Below, in pieces: positions 1 to 9,272 of a DNA stretch of 64,000 bases. Below the pieces are notes generated by a model. It was not told where the DNA came from. It ran no database searches and worked only from the letters and a program-made list of their open reading frames with translations. Both the position numbers and the translations under genes were made by a program. Position 1 is the first letter of the stretch. Each line of letters starts with the position of its first letter. This stretch comes from CAVUCH01 sp963739995 (GTDB lineage Bacteria > Acidobacteriota > Vicinamibacteria > Vicinamibacterales > JAENWD01), in NCBI GenBank assembly GCA_963739995.1, contig CAVUCH010000019.1, positions 155,372-219,371 of the forward strand, in the 5' to 3' direction.

Positions 1-1361
1 TTGTGTTGAACGACTTCTCTGACGAAATCGTCACCACAGCCTCTGGGAGGGTGGTTGATGACGGAATGGCCCTGTAGTACACGGATCGGCCGTGAGCATA
101 TGCAGCGCCTTTCGGGAGCTGGGGATCGCTCGAGAAGTACGTCTTGAAACCGCAGTCCACGTCCGTTGTGTCCGTCGCCAGACCGCTCGTGCAGACCCCG
201 TCGCTCTCGACTTCGCGCGCGTTGACCGCAACGCTCACCGGAGCGGTCAACACCGGATTGGTCAAGGTGCCGTACGCAATCCCGAAGGAATGTTCCTCCA
301 CGGCTGGTGTGCCCGTCGCGAAGACGACCGTGCCACTCGGTGTCGTGGGGGTGAGATTGATCACTCCGGTGAACTGGCCGACTGTTGGTTCGGCGTTGAG
401 GCACATCCCACTCAGCGCGTTGGTCCCGACCGACACAGGGGTTGTCCCTCCGACTTCAACAGTGCCAGACGAGACGTTGAACCGAAACACCCGACCAGTC
501 GCGAAGTCTCCGGCCCAGAACGCGCGGTCGGCCCCAAGTTCGTCGACATCCTTTGGATCCAGACCCAGCGCAACCCACGTGTTAAGATCGTTGCTTCCCG
601 AGCCGAAATCGTAGGTCGCGACGACGGGCCCCCGCACTGATCAGGCGCTTGATCGATCAGCCCATCTGCAACGATCGCCCCACTGATACCCCACGTAAAG
701 TTGTTGCCTGAGCCCGACCCCGACAACGGAGCGAGCAGCCGTATCGCCGACGCTTTGTTCTGAGGCAGATTGCCGGGAAGATAGTGGCAAAAGTCCCCTG
801 CACCGTTCCATCCAGCGACGTGCGCCGAACGGTCCGGCCGCCTGACGTGTAGAACAGTGTCCCGTCGGCTGCAAGGTCCATCCAGAATGAGTCATTCGTG
901 TCGACAGGCACGGTGATAGAGGGCAACTGCAGTTCCCCCGCGCTGTTGTAACGCTGAATCAGTCCTCCCTTATGCCCGACAATGGTATCCCCGTTACTGG
1001 CCACGACGACCGACTGCGGATTGAGCCCGGTCTGAAGCTGTTGAAGCACGCCGTGTGGGCTGGCGAGCGCGCGCTTGATGACTCGCGCCTGCGTCGTGTT
1101 CACCAAGGACACATTCAAAGATCCATCGACGGCGCACCCGCCGGTCACGCCGGAAGCGGTGTCACTGGTGCGCGCCGCGGCGATACTCTCCTGCAGGGCG
1201 CCTGGGTTGGCGTTGCTCCGCACCTGGAAAAAGCCGGCTCCGGTTCCGATGAATAGATACCCCAGTCCCCAGGGCGTGCTTGCCGCGGCGGGGAAGGCCA
1301 GCCAAGCGACCGCGGCAGCAAGTGCGGTGGCGCACACAATTCTCCTAATTCGGCGGATCAT
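1..1361 (-). pseudogene. Secreted SMP-30/propeller-like protein, frame broken, 3' end outside window
   Basis: The gene starts at the ATG at 1361, behind a good ribosome site (GGAAGGAG, 6 nt away), with an N-terminal signal peptide of about 27 residues. The rest alternates short strand-like segments with Gly/Asp turns (for example DGTLFYTSGGRTVRRTSLDG), which looks like a secreted beta-propeller; I do not recognise a family. The frame breaks twice, near 773 inside a CCC run and near 634 inside a GGGGGCCC run. Adding one base at each point restores a single coding frame that continues off the left edge. No function can be assigned. The breaks may be real or may be homopolymer sequencing errors. 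Confidence 0.6.
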
Positions 1362-1802
1362 TACGAACTCCTTCCGCGGCGCCCTCCGGGAGCACAAGAG
1401 CCTTGGCGGACGCGACGGAGCATCTATCGAATTGACGTCTCTGGACTGGGGTGCGAATCTATGCTGAAAACAGCTCGAGTGCAACAGAAAAATGCGTGCA
1501 ACTCGAGATAAAGGAGTGCAACGCGTGCCTGGAGTGAGGTCGCGCCCGACGTACGCCATGCGACAGCAAGTGGCGTGCTGATTGGGCCGGGCCATCAGGC
1601 CACGTCTCAGGGCGACTCGCTGCACGACCGCGGCTCGACAGGTAATCGCATCGTTATGTTGGGCTTGCGAGCGCGGCAGCACGGCGCGGTCTGCTGTTTT
1701 CGTCACAGCGTGAGAAGCCCGAGCCTTAGGGAAATCCTAGGGGGCGGAGACTTTTTGCGCCCGGTCCGTGGTAATGACGCGCCCGGAACCGGCGGACGGC
1801 CG
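1362..1802. other. Intergenic region without a recognised gene
   Basis: About 440 bases lie between the start of the leftward secreted gene and the end of the leftward oxidoreductase gene. Open frames here lack ribosome sites and protein-like composition. The 7-mer GTGCAAC occurs three times in the same orientation (1479, 1496, 1516), about 120-155 bases upstream of the gene starting at 1361, so it could be an operator. That is a guess. Confidence 0.4.
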
Positions 1803-3190
1803 TCAGAGGCTCCACCCTTTCCTGAACTCCGGGTGTACGAACGGCTCCGCGCCGTGTTGTTCGTCACCCGCATCTGCGCGGCGTCCCACTCGACCGGCTG
1901 CCCTGTGCGCAGGGCGATGTTCCCGAGCAGCAACGACTCGCTGAGCACGGCCGCGTACTCGAAAGGTGACTGCGTTTTCCCCTGACCGCGGCACGCGTCC
2001 AGCCACTCCTGATGGTGACTGCGCGTTCGCGGCAGCGTGGCGGGCGGCGGCGGGACACCGTCGAACTTCTCGCGGGGCAGCAGCACGAACCAGTCCTTCT
2101 CATTCTCGCCACCGTGCCACGTGCGCGTGAAGAGCGTGCCCTTGCTGCCGATGACGAGCGAGCCGCCATCCCTGGTGATGAGCTTCTGTCCCTGGAACAG
2201 CTCCGGGGGCGGCAGCTTGCCGCCGTCGTACCACGTCATCTTCACGGCTGGACGGCTGCCGCGTGCCGGGAACTCCAGGTCGATGATGCTCCAGAGCGGC
2301 GCCGTTTCCTTCGTCTCGGGGGCGCTCGTCGCCGGCGCGCAGTCGCGCACGGCCACGCGCGTGGGCGTTCCGAGCTCGAGACCCCAGTACGCGGTGTCGA
2401 GGTTGTGGATGCCCATGTCGCCGATCGCGCCGGTGCCGAAATCCCAGAACCCGCGCCACTTGAACGGCACGTACGTCGGGTGGTACGGCCGCTCGGGCGC
2501 GGGGCCAAGCCACACATCCCAGTCGAGCGTCGGCGGCACCGGCGCCGTGTCGGTGGGCCGCAGCACGCCTTGCGGCCACCAGCCGGCGGGCCGATCCGTC
2601 CAGACGTGCAGCTCGGTGACGTCGCCGATCACCCCCGCCCGAAGCACCTCGACAGCCCGCCGCGTGCCTTCGAACGCGTGCCCCTGCGTACCCATCTGCG
2701 TCGCCACGCGCGAGGCGGTGGCCGCCTTCGCCATCTGGCGCACTTCCCAGATGCTGCGGGCGAGCGGCTTCTCGCTGTACACGTGCTTGCCCAGCTGCAT
2801 CGCCGCGATCGACACGATGGCGTGCGAGTGATCGGGAGTTGCCACCAGCACGGCGTCGATGCTCTTTTCCGTATCGAGCATGCGGCGCCAGTCGCGATAC
2901 TTCCGCGCGTCGGGATACTTCGCGAACGACTCGGCCGCATTCTGCTCGTCGCAGTCACAGAGGGCGACGATGGCCGCACCCGCGGCCGCGGCCTCCCTGA
3001 TGTTGTCGGCGCCCCGGCCGCCCGCTCCGACGATTGCTAGAGCCACGCTGTCGGACGCAGACGCCTGGTGCCGCGCCGGCCCCGCGGCCGCCAGCACGTG
3101 GCTCGCCGATCCGGCGCCCGCAAGCGCCGCGGCGGTGGTCAGGAACGAGCGGCGGGAAATCTTGGACGTCGGGGTGCCAGCGCGTCGCAT
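1703..3190 (-). CDS. Gfo/Idh/MocA family oxidoreductase, Tat-exported
   Basis: A predicted NAD(P)-dependent sugar or inositol dehydrogenase-like protein acting outside the cytoplasm. A twin-arginine signal (SRRSFL, residues 12-17) is followed by the Rossmann motif VGAGGRG (54-60), ATPDHSH (117-123) and the family hallmark EKP (140-142). The C-terminal half has the usual WxGxG-rich substrate domain. The start at 3190 is chosen because GGAGG sits 6 nt upstream. The last ~45 residues read as unrelated sequence. One extra base near 1845 restores the typical ending HPEFRKGWSL with a stop at 1803, so the native gene probably spans 1803-3190. Substrate unknown; such secreted dehydrogenases are common in Planctomycetes, Bacteroidetes and Acidobacteria. 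Confidence 0.9.
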   Translation of the reverse strand: MRRAGTPTSKISRRSFLTTAAALAGAGSASHVLAAAGPARHQASASDSVALAIVGAGGRGADNIREAAAAGAAIVALCDCDEQNAAESFAKYPDARKYRDWRRMLDTEKSIDAVLVATPDHSHAIVSIAAMQLGKHVYSEKPLARSIWEVRQMAKAATASRVATQMGTQGHAFEGTRRAVEVLRAGVIGDVTELHVWTDRPAGWWPQGVLRPTDTAPVPPTLDWDVWLGPAPERPYHPTYVPFKWRGFWDFGTGAIGDMGIHNLDTAYWGLELGTPTRVAVRDCAPATSAPETKETAPLWSIIDLEFPARGSRPAVKMTWYDGGKLPPPELFQGQKLITRDGGSLVIGSKGTLFTRTWHGGENEKDWFVLLPREKFDGVPPPPATLPRTRSHHQEWLDACRGQGKTQSPFEYAAVLSESLLLGNIALRTGQPVEWDAAQMRVTNNTARSRSYTRSSGKGGASDGRPPVPGASLPRTGRKKSPPPRISLRLGLLTL

Positions 3191-3286
3191 GGTGTGCCTC
3201 CAGGAGGAGTGTACGTGGCGGCCGCACGAGTGTTCATTAGTACACCCGGTGAGCCGCACGGGGTCAAGGTATCGCGGAGGCGCGCA

Positions 3287-4168
3287 CTACCGGTACCCGC
3301 CGACGGTCGTCAGCTTCTTCTGCAGAACCTCGCGATCGCCGGACAGCCCGGAGGTCAGCGCCCGGAGCCACGATCCATAGGAGGCGTTCGGCAGCAGAAT
3401 CCAGCGCTCGAGCCACCGGTCCGCGTACCGATCGACCAGCGCGCCGCGCTCGGCCGGCGACAGGCGTGCAATCGCGACGAAGTCACCCAGGTCATCGCCG
3501 ACCAGCATCAGCACGCGGTAGTGCTCCGCGACGAACGCACGCCGCGGTGACTTGTCGGTCGTCCACCCGTGCTCGCCGGGCAACAGCACACGATCACCGG
3601 CCGTCTCGAGGCCGAGCGAGCGGAGGTTCTCCACGGTGCTCTCTTCCTGTGCCGCTGCGCGGTTGCTGACGTAGAACACGCGCACGCCGCGCTCCTCGAC
3701 TGCGTGGATGAACGTCTGGGCGCCTGGCACGGCGCCTGCCTGCCGCGTGCGCACCCAGTCTACCCACGCGGCCTCGGTGAAGGACGTCCGGTCGCGCACC
3801 AGCTGCCCTTGGAACGCGCTGTTGTCGAGGACGGTTTCGTCGAGATCGACGATCACGGCAGGCGGGAGGGACGCGTACTCTCCGGTCTGCTCCACCGCCG
3901 CGGTCCACGCCGGATCCTGCAGTGCCCTGTCGAGCGCAGGCACCGCGCGCGCGTAGATCGCGGTCGCGAGGGCACGGTACTCGGCAGCCGTCTGCATCCA
4001 CAGGACGGCGTGCAGATCCTCGTGCGTGTCGCGCGTGATCGGTGAGGGCGTCGGCTGCGCGCCCGGGCCAGCGACAGGGGGCACGCGTCCGCCGCAGCCT
4101 CCGGCCACGCCGATTGCGACCCAGATGAGCAAGACACGATGGAACAACGGGCGATGGCCGACGCTCAT
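3287..4168 (-). CDS. HAD-family class B/IIIB acid phosphatase, lipoprotein
   Basis: A 293-residue predicted outer-membrane or periplasmic phosphomonoesterase of the e(P4)-like acid phosphatase group. It has an N-terminal hydrophobic segment with a lipobox-like GGC (Cys25), the HAD nucleophile motif DLDETVLDN (108-116), motif II YVSNR (166-170), a lysine in TTDKSPRR (203-210), and motif III GDDLGDF (224-230). All core catalytic residues are present. The gene lies 11 bases downstream of the FKBP gene on the same strand, so the two are probably co-transcribed. Substrate not predictable; nucleotide monophosphates are typical for the family. Confidence 0.88.
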   Translation of the reverse strand: MSVGHRPLFHRVLLIWVAIGVAGGCGGRVPPVAGPGAQPTPSPITRDTHEDLHAVLWMQTAAEYRALATAIYARAVPALDRALQDPAWTAAVEQTGEYASLPPAVIVDLDETVLDNSAFQGQLVRDRTSFTEAAWVDWVRTRQAGAVPGAQTFIHAVEERGVRVFYVSNRAAAQEESTVENLRSLGLETAGDRVLLPGEHGWTTDKSPRRAFVAEHYRVLMLVGDDLGDFVAIARLSPAERGALVDRYADRWLERWILLPNASYGSWLRALTSGLSGDREVLQKKLTTVGGYR

Positions 4169-4179
4169 GGGTCGGGCGC

Positions 4180-4631
4180 TCAGACGCCCGGCTTCGAGAC
4201 GCTCACGAGCTCCACGTCGAACGTCAGCTCGCTGTTCGGCGGGATCAGCTTCGTCCGTTGTGCTCCGTGGCCCAGTCGGGCAGGGACGATCAGGCGCCGC
4301 TTGCCGCCGACGCGCATGCCCGAGACTCCCTCGTTCAGGCCGGGCACGACGTTCGGGTCAGGCGTCCCGAGACGAAAGGCGAGCGGGCCCGGTGCGTCGC
4401 GGAAGTCGAACATCAACTGCGTCTTCGAGACCCAGCCGATGAACGCGATCCGCACCATGCGGCCCTTCACGGCCGGCACGCCGGTGCCGACCTTGAAATC
4501 GATGTACTTCAGACCGGAGCGCAACACCACCGGGGCGTGCGCCGTTTCGGGAATTGGCGGGATCTTGTGCTGCGCCTCCGCAAGGCCGCACGCCGTCAGG
4601 AGGAGGAAGGCTGTGATGGCTGCTGTTCGCA
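4180..4631 (-). CDS. FKBP-type peptidyl-prolyl cis-trans isomerase, secreted
   Basis: A 150-residue exported FKBP-fold protein. Residues 1-20 form a signal peptide with a possible lipobox (LTAC, Cys15). The family core VPGLNEGVSGM (96-106), the following VGGKRRLIVP (108-117) and IPPNSELTFDVEL (130-142) are clear. The front of the active site, usually an FDSS-type segment, is replaced by FDFRDAPG, so the catalytic pocket may be altered. The start at 4631 gives a clean signal peptide. It lies upstream of the acid phosphatase gene in a leftward pair. Confidence 0.88.
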
Positions 4632-4748
4632 TCGATCGTCTCCGACAGTGATGGTGGACCCCGGCCGGCACCGTCGACCGGCGTGCATCCACTGCGCAGA
4701 ACGCGCATCTGTGGTGCCCGTGCACGCTGCATTGTGCATTGAACCGCC

Positions 4749-5192
4749 TCACCCGGCGTCCCCCCCGCGCGGTCCAGGCTTCCCCTTCAACACGCCGACC
4801 TGCATCAGCAGCCCGGTGAAGTCGTAGATCCGGCGCTCCTCCGCGATCAGCCCATCCTCGAACCGGTAAATCATCGCGCCGACGATCTGGAACTTGCGCC
4901 CGGTGCCCGGCACGCCCAGGAACTCGCCCACGTGCGTGGCCCGGGCAGTAAACGGGTGCGCAGCGCGATCCCCATCGATGATCGGCACCTCGAACGTGAT
5001 ATGCCAGTCGGGGAACATCGTGAAGAGCGCGCGATAGGAACGCTGGATGTTCACGACGCCCTGCATGTGCGGGAAAATGGGGCTGTGCACGATGCCCGCG
5101 TCGGTGTGATCGGCGGCGAGAGCGTTCGCGTCGTGGCGGTTGAATTTCGCCTCACGCAGCTGCAGGAAGGAGAGGGTCTCGTCGTAGGTCAT
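4749..5192 (-). CDS. SnoaL-like / ester cyclase family protein (NTF2 fold)
   Basis: A 147-residue cytoplasmic protein of the NTF2-like superfamily. The pattern of an N-terminal helix (REAKFNRHDANALAA), HSPIF, FPDWHITFEV and TGRKFQIVGAMIYRFEDGLI matches SnoaL-type polyketide cyclase-like proteins, often annotated as ester cyclases. The start at 5192 gives the expected length. These proteins act on small molecules, but the substrate cannot be inferred. It is transcribed leftward, followed by the FKBP and phosphatase genes after a gap of about 117 bases that contains short TGCATT repeats. Confidence 0.78.
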   Translation of the reverse strand: MTYDETLSFLQLREAKFNRHDANALAADHTDAGIVHSPIFPHMQGVVNIQRSYRALFTMFPDWHITFEVPIIDGDRAAHPFTARATHVGEFLGVPGTGRKFQIVGAMIYRFEDGLIAEERRIYDFTGLLMQVGVLKGKPGPRGGDAG

Positions 5193-5381
5193 GGGTGTGT
5201 CTTTTCTCAGCCCTGACATGACATCCGGCTGCAGCGTCGGGCGTGCGGCGAGACGGCCCGCAGCCTGTAGTCTGCATGCGGCAGCCTGAGCGTACGCCCG
5301 CATGCCCGAATCCCCTGCTGGGCTCGCATCTTCGGACGACTGCTTCCCCGGGATCAAGCTCGGCCCGCGACACCCTCCCTT

Positions 5382-5810
5382 CTATCTCACCTTGACGACG
5401 AAATACTCCAGCCGGCCCTCTACCTCCTTGAACCAGTGCGGCAGCCCCTTCTCGATCACGATGACGTCTCCGGCGGAGAGCTGCTGCGTGTGGCCGCCCT
5501 CGATGCCCGTGCCCCGCGTTTCGCCGGGTTCGGTGGTGTGCGCGCCGACGATGCGGCCGCCAGTCACGAATGTGGCCGATCCCGTCATGATCCTGAACAC
5601 ATCGGTGTCGCGATCGTGCATCTCGGCCTCGCCTCGCCCCGTGCGCTGCGCCGCCATCACCGTGTAATTCGCGCCGCGGGTGACCGTGCCACCCTTCGCA
5701 AAAAAAGCGGCCATATCGGATGCGGGAACGTACTTCACGGGCGACTCCTGCTGTGCAGACGGCGCGGCCACGGTGAACAGAACGGCGCAGGTGATCAACG
5801 CTGAACGCAT
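5382..5810 (-). CDS. Secreted cupin-domain protein
   Basis: A 142-residue protein with a cleavable signal peptide (about residues 1-20, ending in APSAQQ) and a single cupin barrel. The first cupin motif is around HDRDTDVFRIMTG and the second around SAGDVIVIEKGLPHWFKEV, supplying His, Asp/Glu and His ligands for a metal. Function beyond a metal-binding barrel is unknown. The start at 5810 is chosen for the signal peptide. It faces away from the amidohydrolase gene across a 500-base gap. Confidence 0.82.
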   Translation of the reverse strand: MRSALITCAVLFTVAAPSAQQESPVKYVPASDMAAFFAKGGTVTRGANYTVMAAQRTGRGEAEMHDRDTDVFRIMTGSATFVTGGRIVGAHTTEPGETRGTGIEGGHTQQLSAGDVIVIEKGLPHWFKEVEGRLEYFVVKVR

Positions 5811-6309
5811 GCGACTCCTTTGGCGGACCATCCGCCTTCAGCCGGACTCCTCCGACAGCCGAGCTCGCGCTACACTTCCACACCATGCCGCATCGAGTCT
5901 CAGCGACGCTCAGCCTTCTTGCCCTGGGGCGCGCCGGCACGGGGCGAGCCAATCTCACAGAATTCGCTTCCGGTCCACGGCGGCACCAACCAGGGCGCCA
6001 GCGCGCGGGTGGACGGCAGAGCGGGCCACGGACGTCCTCCGGCGTGCTGGACACGGCCACCGGCGGGTTGCGCTACCGCATGATAGGCCGCACGGCGGCG
6101 GACGCACCAAACCCGCCGTCGGGATTGCCGAGCGGCCGAACGCGGCGGGCACGCGTTGATCGCACGGGCGGGCCGCGGCACAATCCGTCGAGGACAACCG
6201 GCCGCTGACGGTGCGGCCGTCACCATAAGCCGGATTCCACGTGCGTGAGCATCTGGAGCGCGCGGGGCCCGAGCCTGGAGCGCGGAGAGTTTGAACACGG
6301 AGCCTGAGC
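5811..6309. other. Divergent intergenic region, no gene recognised
   Basis: A 499-base gap separates the leftward cupin gene from the rightward amidohydrolase gene. It must carry the promoters for both. Open frames on each strand are Arg/Pro/Ala-rich and look non-coding. I see no tRNA, repeat array or strong terminator. Confidence 0.4.
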
Positions 6310-7224
6310 ATGCCCCTGAACGACGCGCACTGCCACTTCTTCTCGCCGCGGTTTTTCGAGACGCTCGCGCGCGATGCCGGCGGACGGTTCGACAGCGATC
6401 CCGCGGCAACAGTCCCGGCGGCTCTCGGGTGGGAGGCGCCAGGCACTACCGGGCAGCTCGCGAACCGGTGGATGGCGGAAATCGATCGGCATCAGGTGCA
6501 GCGCGCCGTGCTCATTGCGAGCGTGCCTGGGGACGAACGGTCGGTTGTGGAGGCGCTGGCGGCGCACCCGGCGGCCTTCGTGGGGTTCTTCATGGTGAAC
6601 CCGCTTGCGGAGAGTGCTGTGGATCGGACGCGACAGGCGCTCGCGGATGGCCTGCGCGGCGTGTGCCTGTTTCCGGCCATGCAGCGATACTCCCTGCTGG
6701 ACCCGCGCGTGGCCGCAATCATCGACCTGGTGGCGCAGACGCCATCGGCGGTGGTGTTCGTCCACTGCGGCGTGCTCTCCGTCGGCGCACGAAAGACGCT
6801 GGGGCTGCCCAGCCGCTTCGAGGCGCGATTCGGACAGCCGCTCGACGTGCAGACGCTCGCCGCCGCATGGCCGCAGGTCCCGTTCATCATCCCGCACTTC
6901 GGCGCGGGCTTCCTCCGTGAAGCGCTCATGGCCGCCGACATGTGCCCGAACATCTGTCTCGACACGTCCAGCTCGAATCGCTGGATGAAATACGTCCCCG
7001 GTCTCACGCTCGAGGTCGTCTTCCGGCATGCCCTCCAGGTGCTCGGGCCGGAGCGGCTGTTGTTCGGGACCGACTCGTCCTTCTTCCCCCGCGGGTGGCA
7101 GCGGCCGGTATTCGACACCCAGGTGGAAGCGCTCGATCGGCTGAACCTCAAAGCCACAGACGTCGATCTCATCCTCGGCGGCAATTTCGATCGGCTGTTC
7201 CCGCTTATCACCGCTCAGGCCTGA
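6310..7224 (+). CDS. Amidohydrolase family protein (Amidohydro_2)
   Basis: A 304-residue TIM-barrel hydrolase or decarboxylase of the amidohydrolase-2 group. It opens with the metal motif DAHCHFF (residues 5-11), carries FVHCG around 155 and IIPHFGAGF around 197 for the metal-ligand histidines, and ends with LLFGTDSSFFPRGW containing the conserved Asp. Relatives include gamma-resorcylate decarboxylase and aminocarboxymuconate-semialdehyde decarboxylase, but many act on uncharacterised substrates. No signal peptide. It stands alone, rightward. Confidence 0.85.
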   Translation: MPLNDAHCHFFSPRFFETLARDAGGRFDSDPAATVPAALGWEAPGTTGQLANRWMAEIDRHQVQRAVLIASVPGDERSVVEALAAHPAAFVGFFMVNPLAESAVDRTRQALADGLRGVCLFPAMQRYSLLDPRVAAIIDLVAQTPSAVVFVHCGVLSVGARKTLGLPSRFEARFGQPLDVQTLAAAWPQVPFIIPHFGAGFLREALMAADMCPNICLDTSSSNRWMKYVPGLTLEVVFRHALQVLGPERLLFGTDSSFFPRGWQRPVFDTQVEALDRLNLKATDVDLILGGNFDRLFPLITAQA

Positions 7225-7305
7225 TTTCATACGGAACAGGTCCGACGATTATGTTCGATGGAGACTGGCCCTTCTTGTGCAGCGCGGAGCGGTGGAGGAA
7301 CCGTC

Positions 7306-7953
7306 ATGATGCGCACACTCGCGGCTGCCGTGGCAACGGCACTCGTCTCCGTCGCCGCCACGAACGCCACACAGAATCAGGCGTCTCGCCCCGTCGAGTC
7401 GAGCACTCCCCCATCGTCAGCCATCACGCTCACCGGGTGTGTCGCGCGTGACGCAGACGGGAAGGGGTTCGTCCTGACGCAACAGGCGGGTGCGCCGGGC
7501 GCGGTGACGTCACCGCAGACCAGTTCTGCAGCGGGCACCTCCGCCACCGGCGATGCTCCGAGTGGAACGGTTACATCCGACACGCCGACCGGAACGACTG
7601 CGACCGAAACGGCTGTGCCGACGCCACCCGTGGGCGAGCCGGGGACGAGCGCGAACCCCGCGTCGCCAACGTTCAACCAGGGACAGAATGCAACCGGCAC
7701 GAGCGGAACTGTTGGAAGAGCGAACACAGCCGGTGCAGCAATCGCATCCGCTTCGTATCGCCTGCGCGCGCCAAAGGGACTCGATCTGGCCGCCCACCTC
7801 GGGCATACGGTGGAGATCAAGGGCCTCCTTGCACAGGATCCGCGGGCTCAGGGTGGGGAGGCGGCATCAGCCCCGGGCGCAGTTCTGGCCGGGAATGCGC
7901 CGATCCTGACGGTCCAGACGCTGACGGCGCGTTCGACCAGCTGCACACGCTAG
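7306..7953 (+). CDS. Secreted hypothetical protein, Thr/Ser/Gly-rich
   Basis: A 215-residue protein with a signal peptide (about 1-22), a short motif ITLTGCVARDADGKGFVLT near residue 42, a long low-complexity Thr/Ser/Gly/Ala linker, then a compact domain (SYRLRAPKGLDLAAHLGHTVEIKGLL) followed by TVQTLTA. The TGCV...Y.L.G...L..H.GH.V.I.G pattern resembles small exported proteins common in Acidobacteria that probably adopt a beta-barrel fold. The start at 7306 follows GGTGGAGGAA. Function unknown. Confidence 0.75.
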   Translation: MMRTLAAAVATALVSVAATNATQNQASRPVESSTPPSSAITLTGCVARDADGKGFVLTQQAGAPGAVTSPQTSSAAGTSATGDAPSGTVTSDTPTGTTATETAVPTPPVGEPGTSANPASPTFNQGQNATGTSGTVGRANTAGAAIASASYRLRAPKGLDLAAHLGHTVEIKGLLAQDPRAQGGEAASAPGAVLAGNAPILTVQTLTARSTSCTR

Positions 7954-8036
7954 GAGCGCCGACCCCTTTGGATGGTCGAGGCGGCATAGCCTTTGTAGAC
8001 TAAGGAGAGCAGCTGCCCGGCAACCCTGGAGACCCG

Positions 8037-9002
8037 ATGTTGAATGCTCCTGGCGACACGCCACAGGTGACGACGTCCGCGTCGCCTGGGTCGACGCCTG
8101 CTGAATCGGAGCGGCCGGGCACTCGGGCCGAGTTGCAGTCGTGGATCCACGCCCGCCTGAGCCTTCCGCGGCAGGCCGAGGCCGAGCTCAACGCCGTCAT
8201 CGATCAGGTGATGACGCGTCAAGAGCGCCTCTGGCAGGCGTCGAAGGACGAAGCGATCAAGGCGCTGCTCGCCGGCTTTGCCGAGCGCATGGCCGCACTG
8301 CGCCACGAGATAATGGAGCGCGACACCACGGTCAGCAACATCTCCCATTATTTCGAACGTCTCGTCAGCGAGCTCACCGACAAGACGCGCCGCGACCCGA
8401 AAACGAAGCTGATGAACCTCGGACGGTTCATGGAGCAGCTCGAATCGTTCCTTGCGCTCGAGCAGCGCACCCGGTGGTGTGCCGTCGGCCTCGTCGATAT
8501 CACGGCGTTCAAGTGGTACAACGACGCGCTCGGCCACGCGGTCGGCGATCGGATCATCGAGCGGGTGGCGACGATTCTCGGCGAGCAGATCCGGTCCGAC
8601 GACCTCATCGCGCAGGAGACCGGCCGGGGCCGCTCGCGGGACCTGCACGCCCGGTTGGGCGGGGACGAGTTCTGCTTCCTCATTCCGGACCTTGCCGACT
8701 ACGGCGTCGCCTGGCTGATCGCCGAGCGGTTCCGGGACGCAGTGGAACGTCACGACTGGCCCTCTGAGGATCCCCGCCTCGAGGTGCAGCCGGTCAAGGT
8801 CGATGTCGGCGTGGTGTGCCTTCTCATGGGTCCTGTCTCGGACCGGCGTTCCATCGCCCGCAAGCTCGCGAGCGAGCTGGTGAAGCGGGCCGACAAGCTG
8901 ATGTACGGCGCCAAGGGGGAGCGCGCGAGCCATGCCTTCACGACACGGGTCCGGATCCAGGACGGACATCTCGTGGAGATCCCGCGCGACGAAGCTCCCT
9001 GA
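8037..9002 (+). CDS. Diguanylate cyclase (GGDEF domain)
   Basis: A 321-residue cytoplasmic enzyme predicted to make cyclic di-GMP from two GTP. The N-terminal ~115 residues are helical with a probable coiled coil before the catalytic domain. The GGDEF domain begins at about 118 (RRDPKTKLMNLGRF) and the active site GGDEF is intact at 208-212. An inhibitory-site RxxD (199-202) lies exactly five residues before it, so product feedback is expected. No membrane segment or recognisable sensor domain is seen. It precedes tRNA-His. Confidence 0.93.
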   Translation: MLNAPGDTPQVTTSASPGSTPAESERPGTRAELQSWIHARLSLPRQAEAELNAVIDQVMTRQERLWQASKDEAIKALLAGFAERMAALRHEIMERDTTVSNISHYFERLVSELTDKTRRDPKTKLMNLGRFMEQLESFLALEQRTRWCAVGLVDITAFKWYNDALGHAVGDRIIERVATILGEQIRSDDLIAQETGRGRSRDLHARLGGDEFCFLIPDLADYGVAWLIAERFRDAVERHDWPSEDPRLEVQPVKVDVGVVCLLMGPVSDRRSIARKLASELVKRADKLMYGAKGERASHAFTTRVRIQDGHLVEIPRDEAP

Positions 9003-9042
9003 CGCTTGGCGCTCAAGCATCCGGCGGCCTCCCGATCAGAAA

Positions 9043-9072
9043 TTGCGGCGTTTACGGGCCGTCTGCTACACT
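9043..9072 (+). promoter_or_regulatory. Predicted sigma-70-type promoter of tRNA-His
   Basis: TTGCGG at 9043-9048 and TACACT at 9067-9072 are separated by 18 bases and end 16 bases before the tRNA, a normal layout for a tRNA promoter. Confidence 0.55.
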
Positions 9073-9088
9073 TGGAGCCCCTGCAGAT

Positions 9089-9164
9089 GGTGGGTGTAGC
9101 TCAGTGGTAGAGCGCCGGACTGTGGCTCCGGAAGTCGCGGGTTCGAACCCCGTCACTCACCCCA
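9089..9164 (+). tRNA. tRNA-His (GTG)
   Basis: The cloverleaf reads cleanly: acceptor GTGGGTG (9090-9096) pairs with CACTCAC (9154-9160), the anticodon loop is CTGTGGC with anticodon GTG, and the T loop is TTCGAAC. The extra 5' G (9089) needed by histidyl-tRNA synthetase is encoded and pairs with C73 (9161). CCA is encoded at 9162-9164. Confidence 0.97.
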
Positions 9165-9272
9165 AAACCTTTCTCCAATTCAGTCAGGCGCATGGAGCCG
9201 GATCGAGGCCCCCAGGCATCCTCCCGCGAAGGGCCAGCGAGCCAGAGTGGGAGCTTCGCAGCGATCTCGTCG

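Noticed and set aside
657..1706. 349-codon version of the first gene starting at 1706
   Set aside because: The 115 residues before ATG 1361 look non-coding, whereas 1361 has a strong ribosome site and signal peptide.
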